In this document: one piece after another, positions 7,063 through 16,092 of the stretch
How the letters are laid out: every line of letters begins with the position of its first letter
Position numbering within the stretch: position 1 is the first letter of the stretch
From: Flammeovirgaceae bacterium
GTDB lineage: Bacteria; Bacteroidota; Bacteroidia; Cytophagales; Cyclobacteriaceae
Direction: 5' to 3'
Assembly (NCBI GenBank): GCA_003229495.1
Contig: QIEB01000361.1
Location: 1-27,651, forward strand
Length of the DNA: 27,651 nucleotides
The notes under the pieces: model-generated
Database searches by the model: none
Seen by the model: the letters and a program-made list of their open reading frames with translations, nothing else
What the model was told of the DNA's origin: nothing
Translations under genes and position numbers: made by a program

Positions 7063-8418
7063 TTGAATAAAACACTCCTCTCCAAGCTACTCCAAGCTAC
7101 CACCGGCCATATGGTGGATTACCTCAATGGACTTAAGACCAGGCCAGTATTTCCTTCCCAAGATCAGATATCAGCCTTGGAAGGGTTCGATTTCGATCTA
7201 CCCTTGGGAACCACTGAGCCCGCTGAGGTGATGGATTTATTGCACCAACTGGGATCTCCTGGAACAGTAGCCACTGCCGGTGGGCGGTACTTTGGCTTTG
7301 TTATTGGCAGTACCTTGCCGGCTGCTTTGGCGGCGCATTGTCTGGCTGGGGCCTGGGACCAATGTGCGGGATTGCAGGTACTCTCTCCTGTGGGTGAAAA
7401 ACTTGAATCAGTGGCTGGTCAGTGGCTAAAAGAACTTTTGCGTCTTCCTAATGAGTCAGGGGTTGGATTTGTAACTGGTGCCACCATGGGTAATTTCACC
7501 GGGCTTGCAACAGCTCGCCATGCTTTGTTGAAACAGGAGGGTTGGAATGTAGAAGCTCAGGGTTTGTTTGGGGCCCCTGAAATAAAGGTAATTGTAGGTG
7601 AACAAGTTCATGTAAGTGTATTGAAGGCATTGTCACTACTAGGCCTGGGCAGTAAACGGGTGGTTCGGCTTCCGGTAGATGATCAGGGAAGGATCAGGGC
7701 AGATACTTTCGAAGTTGATGATGGACCGACTATCGTCTGCCTGCAAGCGGGGAATGTGGACACTGGGGCGATTGATCCACTAGATCAGATTATTCCAATA
7801 GCCAAAGAGAAGGGTGCCTGGGTACACATTGATGGAGCTTTTGGGTTGTGGGCTGCCGCCTCTTCAAAATTCAATCACCTGGTAGAAGGAGCAAGGTTAG
7901 CAGACTCCTGGTCAGTAGATTTGCACAAATGGTTAAATGTTCCCTATGATAATGGAGTGGTCATTTGTCGTTATCCTGAATTGTTAAAAGCAGCTATGTC
8001 TGTAAATGCCGCATATCTTCCTGATGGGACTCCCGGACCATATCAATTTACCCCTGGTCTGTCGCGTAGGGCAAGAGGAGTAGAGGCCTATGCCGCCTTG
8101 TACAGCCTTGGAAAGTCAGGAGTGACTCATCTGATTGAAGAATGTTGCAGACACGCTAATACCATGTCCAAAATATTACAAGAAGCAGGTTATGAGGTAC
8201 TTAATGATGTAGTATTAAATCAAGTATTGGTAGACTTCGGAGAAAGAACGGATGAAATAATCCAGGCTATTCAACAGGATGGTACCTGTTGGGCCAGTGG
8301 AACCAAATGGCAGGGAAAAAGCGCCATGCGAATTAGTGTAAGTAGTTGGGCCACCACCGATGAGGATGTACAAAAATCACTGGAAGCGATGATCCGGGTG
8401 GCCAGAGAAATTTCATAG
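7063..8418 (+). CDS. Group II pyridoxal-phosphate-dependent decarboxylase family protein
   Basis: 451 residues, no signal peptide, so cytoplasmic. It has the PF00282 pattern: GSPGTVATAGGRYFGFV early on, FVTGATMGNFTGLATARHAL for PLP phosphate binding, H183 (cofactor-stacking histidine), D257 in HIDGAFG (pairs with the pyridine nitrogen), and the Schiff-base lysine K289 in SVDLHKWLNVPYDNG. Relatives decarboxylate aromatic amino acids, glutamate or aspartate; the substrate here is open. The start is TTG at 7063; the next in-frame ATG (codon 17) would remove conserved N-terminal sequence. It starts 10 bases after the nitrilase gene, so the amidase product could feed this enzyme, although the two act in different compartments. 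Confidence 0.87.
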   Translation: MNKTLLSKLLQATTGHMVDYLNGLKTRPVFPSQDQISALEGFDFDLPLGTTEPAEVMDLLHQLGSPGTVATAGGRYFGFVIGSTLPAALAAHCLAGAWDQCAGLQVLSPVGEKLESVAGQWLKELLRLPNESGVGFVTGATMGNFTGLATARHALLKQEGWNVEAQGLFGAPEIKVIVGEQVHVSVLKALSLLGLGSKRVVRLPVDDQGRIRADTFEVDDGPTIVCLQAGNVDTGAIDPLDQIIPIAKEKGAWVHIDGAFGLWAAASSKFNHLVEGARLADSWSVDLHKWLNVPYDNGVVICRYPELLKAAMSVNAAYLPDGTPGPYQFTPGLSRRARGVEAYAALYSLGKSGVTHLIEECCRHANTMSKILQEAGYEVLNDVVLNQVLVDFGERTDEIIQAIQQDGTCWASGTKWQGKSAMRISVSSWATTDEDVQKSLEAMIRVAREIS

Positions 8419-8457
8419 TGTTCCTATTTTCCTTAAATTGTAGGAAACCAATTTACT

Positions 8458-10560
8458 ATGGGCGCTAGACCACTTTACTTCTATACTTTTTTTATTTTAT
8501 CATGTTGTCAATCACCAGAACCAGGAACTAATAAACACATTAAATCCGTAACCGCCGGAATTACCGATGAAGCTTTAGTAAATGCATCCGCTTCATCAGG
8601 AGATTGGATTACTTACGGGCTGAACTACAGTGAAGACCGGTATAGCGAATTGGATCAGATAAATGATACCAACATCGATAGTCTTGGATTGGTATGGACT
8701 CTTGAATTAGGAACCAGACGAGGTATTGAAGCTACTCCATTGGTGGTTGATGGAATTATGTATTTGACAGGACCATGGAGCAAGGTATATGCTGTTGATA
8801 CCCGCAAGGGGAATATGATCTGGAGCTATAATCCTGAAGTCCCCGGATACTTTGGTCCAAAGGCTTGTTGTGATGTAGTAAACCGGGGAGTTGCACTGTA
8901 TGAGGGTAAGGTGTTTTTTGGCACCATAGATGGTAGATTAATTAGCCTGGATGCTTCAACCGGAGAAGTACACTGGCAGGTACAGACGGTAGATACTTCA
9001 AAGTACTATTCCATTACCGGGGCCCCAAGAGTAGTAAAAGGTAAGGTAATAATCGGAAATGGCGGGGCAGAATATGGAGTAAGAGGATATGTCAGCGCTT
9101 ATGATGCCATTACTGGTGATATGGATTGGCGTTTTTATACAGTTCCCGGTAATCCCTCAGAACCTTTTGAATCGCCTGCTATGGAAGCAGCAGCTGAAAC
9201 CTGGACTGGTGAGTGGTGGAAATACGGTGGCGGCGGCACTGCCTGGGACGCCATGGCCTTTGATCCTGATCTAAATCTGCTTTATGTGGGAACGGGTAAT
9301 GGTTCTCCATGGAACCGGATTTATCGCAGCCCCGGCGGTGGAGACAATTTATACCTGTCATCAATTCTGGCTTTAAACCCTGATGATGGATCTTTGGTGT
9401 GGTATTATCAAACCACTCCGGGAGACACCTGGGATTATACTGCTACTCAACACATTATGCTGGCTGATCTGGAAATTAACGGTAAAGAAAGGAAGGTGCT
9501 AATGCAGGCGCCAAAGAACGGCTTTTTCTATGTGCTTGATCGGGAAAGCGGTGAATTAATCTCTGCAGATCCCTATACCTATGTCAATTGGGCCACACAC
9601 GTGGATTTATCCACTGGAAGGCCCGTGGAAAATGATTTCAGTCGCTATCAGGAGGTGAATGCCTATATCAGTCCAAACTATTACGGTGGACACAATTGGC
9701 AGCCCATGGCTTTTAACCCTGAAACCCGATTGGTCTACATCCCTTCACGGGAGAACGATTTCCTTTATGGAAGCGACCCTCAGTGGATTTATAATGAACA
9801 GGGGTTTTCAGTTAATCTTGGATGGAACCTGGGGACTGCAGTCGATCCAAGCAAAGCCATAAGATCTGACACTGCTGCTCCTGAAAATTTGCCTCAGGGT
9901 ATGCTGATAGCCTGGGACCCTGTGGATAAGGAAGTTAGATGGAGGGTCAATCATCAGACACAGTGGAATGCCGGGGTACTCACCACCGCAGGTGGTTTGG
10001 TGTTTCAAGGAACCGCAGAGGGTCAATTTGTGGCCTATAAGGCGGCTACTGGAGAAAAAATTTGGGAAACCTCTGTTGGGTCCGGAGTGATAGCGCCCCC
10101 TGTGACCTACTTGGTAGATGGTCAGCAGTTTCTATCCCTGGCAGTGGGATGGGGCGGTGCAGGTGGTTTGAGTGAAAAAAACACCGAACATGTTTATCCT
10201 GGCACTATTTACACTTTTGCCATAGGAGGTGAGGAGCCGAATCCTAAATTACCGGAAATGCCCCGCAAAGCTTTGATAGAAGGAGAGATTACTGCCAACT
10301 CAGAGGAACTGGAAAAAGGGGAAACGTTATTCGAATTGAATTGTTCCTTGTGCCATGGTACCCTTGGTTCAGGTGGCGGTGCACTGCCTGACCTGGCATT
10401 GAGCAGTAAGCGTATTCACGAAAACTTCAAGTACATTGTACAAGGATCATTTATAGCGCTCGGTATGCCTAATTTTACAGGCAAGCTGACTGAAGATGAG
10501 ATTAATTTGATTCAGCAGTATATTTTTGCTACCGCGGAAAAGTTGAGAAAACAACTTTAA
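8458..10560 (+). CDS. Quinohemoprotein (PQQ-dependent) alcohol dehydrogenase lipoprotein
   Basis: 700 residues. Lipoprotein signal ILSC (Cys16). Residues about 48-590 are an eight-bladed PQQ propeller with the adjacent-cysteine pair C137-C138 that packs against PQQ, Ca-ligand candidates E205 and N281, and the DTWD motif (323-326) that carries the catalytic aspartate. Tryptophan-docking repeats occur throughout (for example LDASTGEVHW and YKAATGEKIW). Residues about 612-700 are a cytochrome c domain with CSLCH (629-633) and a likely axial Met at 670. It oxidises an alcohol and passes electrons to its own haem. PQQ synthesis genes are not in the window. It is the last gene of the 4282-10560 run and converges with the iorB1 gene. 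Confidence 0.92.
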   Translation: MGARPLYFYTFFILSCCQSPEPGTNKHIKSVTAGITDEALVNASASSGDWITYGLNYSEDRYSELDQINDTNIDSLGLVWTLELGTRRGIEATPLVVDGIMYLTGPWSKVYAVDTRKGNMIWSYNPEVPGYFGPKACCDVVNRGVALYEGKVFFGTIDGRLISLDASTGEVHWQVQTVDTSKYYSITGAPRVVKGKVIIGNGGAEYGVRGYVSAYDAITGDMDWRFYTVPGNPSEPFESPAMEAAAETWTGEWWKYGGGGTAWDAMAFDPDLNLLYVGTGNGSPWNRIYRSPGGGDNLYLSSILALNPDDGSLVWYYQTTPGDTWDYTATQHIMLADLEINGKERKVLMQAPKNGFFYVLDRESGELISADPYTYVNWATHVDLSTGRPVENDFSRYQEVNAYISPNYYGGHNWQPMAFNPETRLVYIPSRENDFLYGSDPQWIYNEQGFSVNLGWNLGTAVDPSKAIRSDTAAPENLPQGMLIAWDPVDKEVRWRVNHQTQWNAGVLTTAGGLVFQGTAEGQFVAYKAATGEKIWETSVGSGVIAPPVTYLVDGQQFLSLAVGWGGAGGLSEKNTEHVYPGTIYTFAIGGEEPNPKLPEMPRKALIEGEITANSEELEKGETLFELNCSLCHGTLGSGGGALPDLALSSKRIHENFKYIVQGSFIALGMPNFTGKLTEDEINLIQQYIFATAEKLRKQL

Positions 10561-10572
10561 AATCTCAAAAAA

Positions 10573-10620
10573 CCTGCCTCCCGGCCCGCCGTAGACGTGC
10601 GGAGGGCAGGCAGGCGAGGC
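10573..10620. repeat. GC-rich imperfect inverted repeat
   Basis: A strongly GC-rich patch in an AT-rich gap. CCTGCC (10573-10578) can pair with GGCAGG (10605-10610), and GCCTC (10577-10581) with GAGGC (10616-10620), so two alternative stems are possible. It lies just after the alcohol dehydrogenase stop and may be a dispersed palindromic repeat of the genome or a transcription-stop structure. No T run follows. Confidence 0.5.
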
Positions 10621-10691
10621 AAAATTTAAAAAACAATTAAATTCCAAATGCCAAGCTTCAATGACCCCGACAGACTACTAACCCGTAAGCT

Positions 10692-10756
10692 GGTCGTAGC
10701 ATCTTACTACGAACGATCCAATACAATTTTTGGCCTAGGATATCTATCCTACGACC
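10692..10756. repeat. Nested inverted repeats in the convergent gap
   Basis: TCGTAG (10694-10699) can pair with CTACGA at 10708-10713 or with the same hexamer at 10749-10754; GGTCGTAG (10692) is the exact complement of CTACGACC (10749). A separate TAGGATA/TATCCTA pair lies at 10736-10751. The pairings exclude each other. No coding potential is evident. Together with the neighbouring elements this fills the 290-base gap between the alcohol dehydrogenase and iorB1. Confidence 0.4.
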
Positions 10757-10771
10757 GGTACTTGAAACCCT

Positions 10772-10846
10772 AACTCCTTCGTCCCTAACACCCTAGTCCC
10801 TAACACCCTAGTCCCTAATACCTTAACTCCCTCGTCTTTCGTAATT
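10772..10846. repeat. Mixed 8/7-bp degenerate array after iorB1
   Basis: Ten units can be read without gaps on the plus strand: AACTCCTT, CGTCCCT, AACACCCT, AGTCCCT, AACACCCT, AGTCCCT, AATACCTT, AACTCCCT, CGTCTTT, CGTAATT. Octamers beginning AA and heptamers beginning CG or AG share a YCCYT core. The array ends four bases before the iorB1 stop codon. The related array after iorB2 ends with the same CGTAATT unit. Confidence 0.65.
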
Positions 10847-10850
10847 AATT

Positions 10851-13037
10851 TTATCCCAATTCAATCGCTTGTCCTACAAATGGCTGCTCATACAACCTTT
10901 CACCGGTTGCTTTGGCCAAGGCATTTGCCAGGGCTCCCATAATTGGAGGCAATGATGGTTCTCCCAATCCAGTGGGATCGATGCCATTGTCAACAAAATA
11001 AGTTTCAATTTCAACCGGCGCTTCCCGATGCCGGATCAACCGGTAGCTGTCAAAGTTATTTTGTTCAGGCCGGCCGTTTTTGAATGTCATCTCACTGTAC
11101 ATGGCATGTCCAATCCCATCAACCATTCCTCCTTCAACCTGGTTTCGTGCTCCTTCCGGGTTTACCACGATTCCGCAGTCAATTGCACACCAGATCTTCT
11201 GCACTTTAGGCTGGTTGTTCTTCATCACCACGTCCACCACTTGTGCTACGTAGGAGTTATGACAGAAGTATGCGGATACTCCGCGGTAGACTCCTGGAGT
11301 ACTTTGACTCCAATTGGATTTCTCACGAACCAGCTTCAGCACACCCGCATAACGTTTAGCATCGTAATCGTTATCCTCTCCAACCGGGTCATTTATAGCC
11401 CTTTCAAATAGTTCCAGACGGAATTCAATGGGATCTTTTCCGGCTGCCTCTGCTACTTCGTCGAGGAATGCCTGCTCCGCACCAGCGATAAAATTCGAAC
11501 GGGGCGCTCTCCAGGCTCCGGTTGAGATATTCGATTCTAAGGTGTGGTTTTCTGCCAGGTAGTTGTCCACTGCACCAGCGGGGAAGCGATTGGCAAATAC
11601 CGGACTGCCGTGAACTCCGGCGCCCCGTACTTGAAAGCCAATAAGATTGTTGTTCTTATCCAGTGCCGCCCGGTAGGTGACCTTGTAAGTGGGGCGATAA
11701 GTGCCTTGTGTCATATCATCTTCCCGCGAATAGACCAGCTTTACCGGGGCTTTCACCTTTTGCGAAATGATGGCGGCTTCTATCCCGAAGTGACCATATA
11801 AACGACGACCAAATCCGCCGCCCATACGGGTCATCATAATAGATATCTTTTCTTCCGGTAAACCTAAAACTGCGGATGCGGTCTTGCTCATAAATTCAGG
11901 TGTCTGAACTGGTCCCACCAGTTCGGCCTGGTCTTCTTTTACATCAGCAAAGAAGTTCATTGGTTCCAGCGTATTATGTGCCAGGAAAGGAGCGCTATAA
12001 ATCCGTTCTATAACCTTGGCAGCATTCCTGAAGGTTTTCTTTGGATCTCCATCTAACCGTGCCGGCTCCTTTTGATTTTTACCCAAAAGATCGTACATAC
12101 TTTTTATGTGATCTGAAGTGCTTTCTGGAGGCGACTCCTCTTCCCAACTTACCTTAAGGGCCTTTTTTGCTTTCATCACCTGCCAGGTAGTGGCTCCTAC
12201 CACCACCACCAGCTCATTAAAGGCATTTGTGTCTGACCATTGTGCTTCTTTCCCTTCCGGCACGGAGGTATTGATGGTTATAACATCATGAATGCCAGGC
12301 ATGGCTTTAGCTGACGATGAATCAAGTGATTTCAATTTCATGCCAAATGCCGGCGGATGTTCGATCATAGCGATCAACATGCCTTCACGTTGGGTATCCA
12401 GTCCGAACAGGGGCTTACCGGAGACAATTTTAGAGCCATCGACGTTTTTCCTGGGGGTCCCAATGATCTTGAAATCTTTAGGATCCTTTAATTCAACCTC
12501 CTCGGGAACAGTCACGGTAGCTGCGACTGCAGCAATTTCCCCATATCCAATTGTTTTGTCTCCATGTTTAACCACTCCTTCTTCTGTGGTTACCTCTGCT
12601 ACAGGAACATCCCATTGTTTGGCAGCGGCTTCCATAAGCATTCTTCTGGCAGTAGCTCCCGCCATCCGGAGACTTTCCCAGCCCTGACGTATAGACTGAC
12701 TACCACCGGCAAGTTGGCGGGTATATTTTTTGATATTAAACCCGGCTTGTTCCACGGTTACCTGGTCCCAACTGACGTCTAGTTCCTCAGCAATGATCAT
12801 GGGCATGGAAGTTTTAACGTTTTGTCCGATTTCAGGATTGGGTGACATGATAGTAACCAGGCCGTTGTCTGCAATCTTTAAAAATCCGTTAATATCAAAC
12901 CACTCTTTGGGCATATTTACTACCTGGTCTGGTTTACAGGAAGCCAGCCAGCTGAATCCTAATAGCATACCTCCGCTGGAAAGGGTAGAGACCTTTATAA
13001 ATGATCTTCGGTCGTAGGTTGTTTTTATTAAAGTCAT
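10851..13037 (-). CDS. iorB: IorB-type molybdopterin-binding subunit, copy 1 (aldehyde/isoquinoline oxidoreductase family)
   Basis: 728 residues. The N-terminus has a Tat motif (DRRSFIK, 10-16) and a lipobox LASC (Cys34), so it is exported folded with its cofactor. It is the large subunit of the membrane/periplasmic branch of the xanthine oxidase family: an early HGLVT-like region (NGLVTIMSPNPEIGQNVKTS), RMGGGFGRRLYGHFG for cofactor contact, GAWRAPRSNF, and the catalytic glutamate E693 in GLGEPSLPP near the C-terminus. It oxidises an aldehyde or N-heterocycle by hydroxylation; electrons pass to the 2Fe-2S subunit encoded 27 bases upstream and then to a cytochrome. It converges with the alcohol dehydrogenase gene. 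It is closely similar to iorB2, especially in the C-terminal half. Confidence 0.9.
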   Translation of the reverse strand: MTLIKTTYDRRSFIKVSTLSSGGMLLGFSWLASCKPDQVVNMPKEWFDINGFLKIADNGLVTIMSPNPEIGQNVKTSMPMIIAEELDVSWDQVTVEQAGFNIKKYTRQLAGGSQSIRQGWESLRMAGATARRMLMEAAAKQWDVPVAEVTTEEGVVKHGDKTIGYGEIAAVAATVTVPEEVELKDPKDFKIIGTPRKNVDGSKIVSGKPLFGLDTQREGMLIAMIEHPPAFGMKLKSLDSSSAKAMPGIHDVITINTSVPEGKEAQWSDTNAFNELVVVVGATTWQVMKAKKALKVSWEEESPPESTSDHIKSMYDLLGKNQKEPARLDGDPKKTFRNAAKVIERIYSAPFLAHNTLEPMNFFADVKEDQAELVGPVQTPEFMSKTASAVLGLPEEKISIMMTRMGGGFGRRLYGHFGIEAAIISQKVKAPVKLVYSREDDMTQGTYRPTYKVTYRAALDKNNNLIGFQVRGAGVHGSPVFANRFPAGAVDNYLAENHTLESNISTGAWRAPRSNFIAGAEQAFLDEVAEAAGKDPIEFRLELFERAINDPVGEDNDYDAKRYAGVLKLVREKSNWSQSTPGVYRGVSAYFCHNSYVAQVVDVVMKNNQPKVQKIWCAIDCGIVVNPEGARNQVEGGMVDGIGHAMYSEMTFKNGRPEQNNFDSYRLIRHREAPVEIETYFVDNGIDPTGLGEPSLPPIMGALANALAKATGERLYEQPFVGQAIELG

Positions 13038-13064
13038 GGTGTAGTCTTGTTGAGTGTGGGAAAA

Positions 13065-13526
13065 CTATTCTTGATAGGCGGCAGCAGTTTTTATAGCGGC
13101 TTTGATCCTAACGTAGGTTCCGCATCTACATATGTTGCCATTCATGGCAGAATCAATCTCCTGATCACTGGGGTTGGGATTTTGATCCAACAGGGCCGCT
13201 GCATTCATAATTTGCCCGGCCTGACAGTATCCACATTGTGGTACATCGTGCTCTATCCACGCTTTTTGAACGGGGTGATCACCATTTTCGGAGAGACCCT
13301 CAATGGTAACTACAGATTTATCTTCAATACTGGAAATTGGCAGAGAGCAGGACCTAACCGCTTCTCCATCCACCTGTACCGTACATGCCCCGCATTGTGC
13401 AATTCCGCAACCAAATTTGGTGCCAACCAAATTTAGATGTTCTCTTAATACCCACAATAAGGGGGTATCTCCATCGGCATCAACTTCTTTTCGTTGGCCG
13501 TTGATTTTCAAGTTGTAAGTTGCCAT
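13065..13526 (-). CDS. iorA: IorA-type (2Fe-2S) subunit
   Basis: 153 residues from the ATG at 13526; an upstream in-frame ATG (13622) would add 32 residues unlike the family, and copy 2 keeps only the 13526-equivalent start. The ferredoxin-like domain has C40, C45, C48 and C60, and the four-helix domain has C98, C101, C133 and C135, together holding two 2Fe-2S clusters in the xanthine oxidase family pattern (GCGIAQCGACTV, QCGYCQAGQIM, NICRCGTY). It passes electrons from the molybdenum subunit and probably travels with it through the Tat route, as it has no signal of its own. It is the only intact iorA in the window, so it may serve both iorB copies. Confidence 0.92.
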   Translation of the reverse strand: MATYNLKINGQRKEVDADGDTPLLWVLREHLNLVGTKFGCGIAQCGACTVQVDGEAVRSCSLPISSIEDKSVVTIEGLSENGDHPVQKAWIEHDVPQCGYCQAGQIMNAAALLDQNPNPSDQEIDSAMNGNICRCGTYVRIKAAIKTAAAYQE

Positions 13527-13715
13527 AAATTGTGTGTTATTTTTCTGAAAGAGTTTACAATTTACACCGTCCTGATCAGAATTCATAGCACTGATAAACG
13601 GTATTATTTCTATATATTCCACATTACAATTTCATACCCGCACCCTGCTAACCATTCATCAACCATGTTCATTGTGTCCTCCTATTTTATATGCCATCGT
13701 TCTATTAGTAATTCC

Positions 13716-13790
13716 AACACCCTAACACCCTAACACCCTAACACCCTAACACCCTCGTCCCTCGTCCTCCGTCCTTCGTCCTTCGTAATT
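13716..13790. repeat. Five octamers plus five heptamers after iorB2
   Basis: Five exact copies of AACACCCT are followed without a break by the heptamers CGTCCCT, CGTCCTC, CGTCCTT, CGTCCTT and CGTAATT. The array sits between the start region of iorA1 and the stop of iorB2, four bases from the latter. Unit order differs from the matching array of copy 1 although the flanks are alike, which suggests fast turnover after the duplication. Confidence 0.75.
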
Positions 13791-13794
13791 TAAA

Positions 13795-15981
13795 TCACCC
13801 CAAATCAATCTTCTGTCCCACAAATGGTTGCTCATACAATCTTTCACCAGTTGCTTTTGCCAACGCATTTGCCAAGGCACCTATAATGGGAGGCAATGAT
13901 GGTTCTCCCAATCCAGTGGGATCGATGCCGTTATCAACAAAATAAGTTTCAATTTCAGCAGGCGCTTCCCGATGCCGGATCAGCCGGTAGCTGTCAAAGT
14001 TGTTTTGCTCTGGACGGCCGTTTTTGAAAGTCATGGCACTGTACATGGCATGTCCAATCCCATCAACCATACCTCCTTCCACCTGGTTACGTGCTCCTTC
14101 TGGGTTTACCAGAATCCCGCAGTCAACAGCACACCAGATCTTCTGCACCTTAGGCTGGTTGTTTTTTATCACCACATCCACTACTTGTGCGACATAGGAA
14201 TTATGACAGAAATATGCTGATACGCCGCGGTAAACTCCAGGGGTTTCCTTACCCCAATCAGATTTATCTCTAACCAGCTTCAGCACACCTGCGTAGCGTT
14301 TGGCATCATAATCATTGTCCTCTCCAACCGGGTCATTTATAGCCCTTTCAAACAATTCCAGACGGAATTCGATGGGATCTTTTCCGGCTGCCTCTGCTAC
14401 TTCGTCAAGGAATGCCTGCTCAGCGCCTGCAATAAAATTTGAACGGGGCGCCCGCCAGGCTCCGGTGGAAATGTTGGATTCCAGGGTGTGGTTTTCAGCC
14501 AGGTAATTGTCCACCGCCCCAGCGGGAAACCGATTGGCAAATACCGGACTACCGTGAACTCCGGCGCCCCGTACTTGAAAGCCAACAAGATTGTTGTTCT
14601 TATCCAGCGCCGCCCGGTAAGTGACCTTATATGTAGGGCGGTATGTACCTTGGGTCATGTCATCTTCCCGTGAATATACCAGCTTGACCGGGGCATTGAT
14701 TTTTTTGGATATTACCGCTGCTTCAATTCCAAAATGACCGTAGAGCCTTCGACCAAATCCGCCCCCCATGCGGGTCATCATAATAGATATCTTTTCTTCC
14801 GGTAAACCCAAAACTGCGGATACGGTTTTACTCAAAGATTCAGGAGTCTGAATGGGTCCTGCCAGTTCAGCCTGGTCTTCTTTGACATCAGCAAAAAAGT
14901 TCATTGGCTCAAGCGTATTGTGGGCCAGAAAAGGAGCGCTATAAATCCGCTCAACTACTTTGGCGGCATTTTTGAAAACTTTCTTGGTGTCTCCATCTTT
15001 TCGAGCAGGGTCTTTTTGCTTTTCACCCAAAAGATCGTACATGCCTTTTATGTGGTCTGAAGTGCTTTCAAGTGGTGTTACCCGTTCCCAGCTGAGCTTG
15101 AGCGCTTTCTTTGCTTTCATCACCTGCCAGGTGGTATTTCCTACTATTGCCACCAGATCGTTGAATGCATTATTAGTATCATAGCGCTGCATATCTGTGC
15201 CTTCAGGAACTGTAGTAAAAGAGAACACGTCTGTTATACCTGGCATGGCTTTGGCTTTTGAATCATCAAGTGATTTCAGTGTCATTCCAAAGGCCGGGGG
15301 ATGTTCGATCATAGCAATCAACATGCCTTCACGTTGGGTATCCAGTCCGAACAGGGGCTTGCCGGAGACAATTTTAGAGCCATCGACGTTTTTCCTGGGA
15401 GTTCCAATGATCTTGAAATCTTTGGGGTCCTTTAACTCAACTTCCTCAGGAACAGTCACAGTAGCTGCAGCGGCAGCAATTTCTCCATATCCAATTGTCT
15501 TGTCTCCATGTTTAATTACCCCTTCTTCTGTAGTTAACTCAGCCAAAGGAACATTCCATTGCTTAGCAGCAGCTTCCATTAGCATACGTCTGGCAGTGGC
15601 ACCCGCCATTCGTAAGCTTTCCCAGCCCTGTCGAATGGATTGGCTGCCTCCAGCTTTTTGCCGGGTGTAATTTTTAAGGTCTAATCCGGCTTGTTCCACC
15701 ACCACCTGGTCCCAACTGACGTCCAACTCTTCAGCAATGATCATCGGCATAGAGGTTTTTACGTTCTGACCAATTTCAGGATTAGGGGACATGATAGTCA
15801 CCAGTCCATTATCGGCGATTTTCAAAAATCCGTTGATATCAAACCACTCTTTCGGCATACTAGCCACCTGGTCTGGTTTACATGAAGCCATCCAGCTGAA
15901 TCCCAGCAGCATACCTCCGGTAGATAGTGAAGAGACTTTGATGAAAGACCTTCGGTCGTAGGTTGTTTTTATTAAAGTCAT
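13795..15981 (-). CDS. iorB: IorB-type molybdopterin-binding subunit, copy 2
   Basis: 728 residues, the same length as copy 1, with the same Tat motif and LASC lipobox (MASCKPD context), RMGGGFGRRLYGHFG and the catalytic E693 in GLGEPSLPP. Differences from copy 1 cluster at about residues 240-345 (for example DVFSFTTVPEGTDMQRYDTN against DVITINTSVPEGKEAQWSDT), while residues about 425-610 are almost unchanged. The reading frame is intact, so it is probably functional. Its own iorA is deleted, leaving a 28-codon remnant 24 bases upstream; the enzyme would need IorA from copy 1 or elsewhere. The conserved leader upstream suggests the promoter is kept. Confidence 0.9.
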   Translation of the reverse strand: MTLIKTTYDRRSFIKVSSLSTGGMLLGFSWMASCKPDQVASMPKEWFDINGFLKIADNGLVTIMSPNPEIGQNVKTSMPMIIAEELDVSWDQVVVEQAGLDLKNYTRQKAGGSQSIRQGWESLRMAGATARRMLMEAAAKQWNVPLAELTTEEGVIKHGDKTIGYGEIAAAAATVTVPEEVELKDPKDFKIIGTPRKNVDGSKIVSGKPLFGLDTQREGMLIAMIEHPPAFGMTLKSLDDSKAKAMPGITDVFSFTTVPEGTDMQRYDTNNAFNDLVAIVGNTTWQVMKAKKALKLSWERVTPLESTSDHIKGMYDLLGEKQKDPARKDGDTKKVFKNAAKVVERIYSAPFLAHNTLEPMNFFADVKEDQAELAGPIQTPESLSKTVSAVLGLPEEKISIMMTRMGGGFGRRLYGHFGIEAAVISKKINAPVKLVYSREDDMTQGTYRPTYKVTYRAALDKNNNLVGFQVRGAGVHGSPVFANRFPAGAVDNYLAENHTLESNISTGAWRAPRSNFIAGAEQAFLDEVAEAAGKDPIEFRLELFERAINDPVGEDNDYDAKRYAGVLKLVRDKSDWGKETPGVYRGVSAYFCHNSYVAQVVDVVIKNNQPKVQKIWCAVDCGILVNPEGARNQVEGGMVDGIGHAMYSAMTFKNGRPEQNNFDSYRLIRHREAPAEIETYFVDNGIDPTGLGEPSLPPIIGALANALAKATGERLYEQPFVGQKIDLG

Positions 15982-16005
15982 GGTGTTGTCTTGTTCAGGT
16001 GGTAA

Positions 16006-16092
16006 CTATTTTTGATAGGCTGCTGCTGGGGTATCTCCATCGGCATCAACTTCTTTTTGTTGGCCGTTGATTTTCAAGTTGTAAGTTGCCAT
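16006..16092 (-). pseudogene. iorA: iorA copy 2, reduced by in-frame deletion to 28 codons
   Basis: The frame reads MATYNLKINGQQKEVDADGD, then TPAAAYQK and stop. Its first 22 residues match IorA1 with one change and its last six match the IorA1 end (AAAYQE). About 125 residues, including all eight cluster cysteines, are missing, yet the frame is kept. The remnant has its own start and stop and lies 24 bases before iorB2, so translation through it could still help expression of iorB2. It has no IorA function. Confidence 0.88.

Noticed and set aside
12292..12687. 131-codon frame on the plus strand inside iorB1 (and 15197-15670 in iorB2)
   Set aside because: These are antisense frames of a well-supported enzyme gene; both copies show them because the genes are duplicates. 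No independent family signal.
13065..13622. Longer iorA with start at 13622
   Set aside because: The extra 32 residues do not resemble the family, and the remnant in copy 2 starts at the position equivalent to 13526.
13716..13790. Possible CRISPR-like or telomere-like array (AACACCCT repeats)
   Set aside because: The units are contiguous with no spacers, only five exact octamers are present, and no cas genes are nearby. It is a short tandem array, not CRISPR; telomere function has no support in the middle of a gene cluster.
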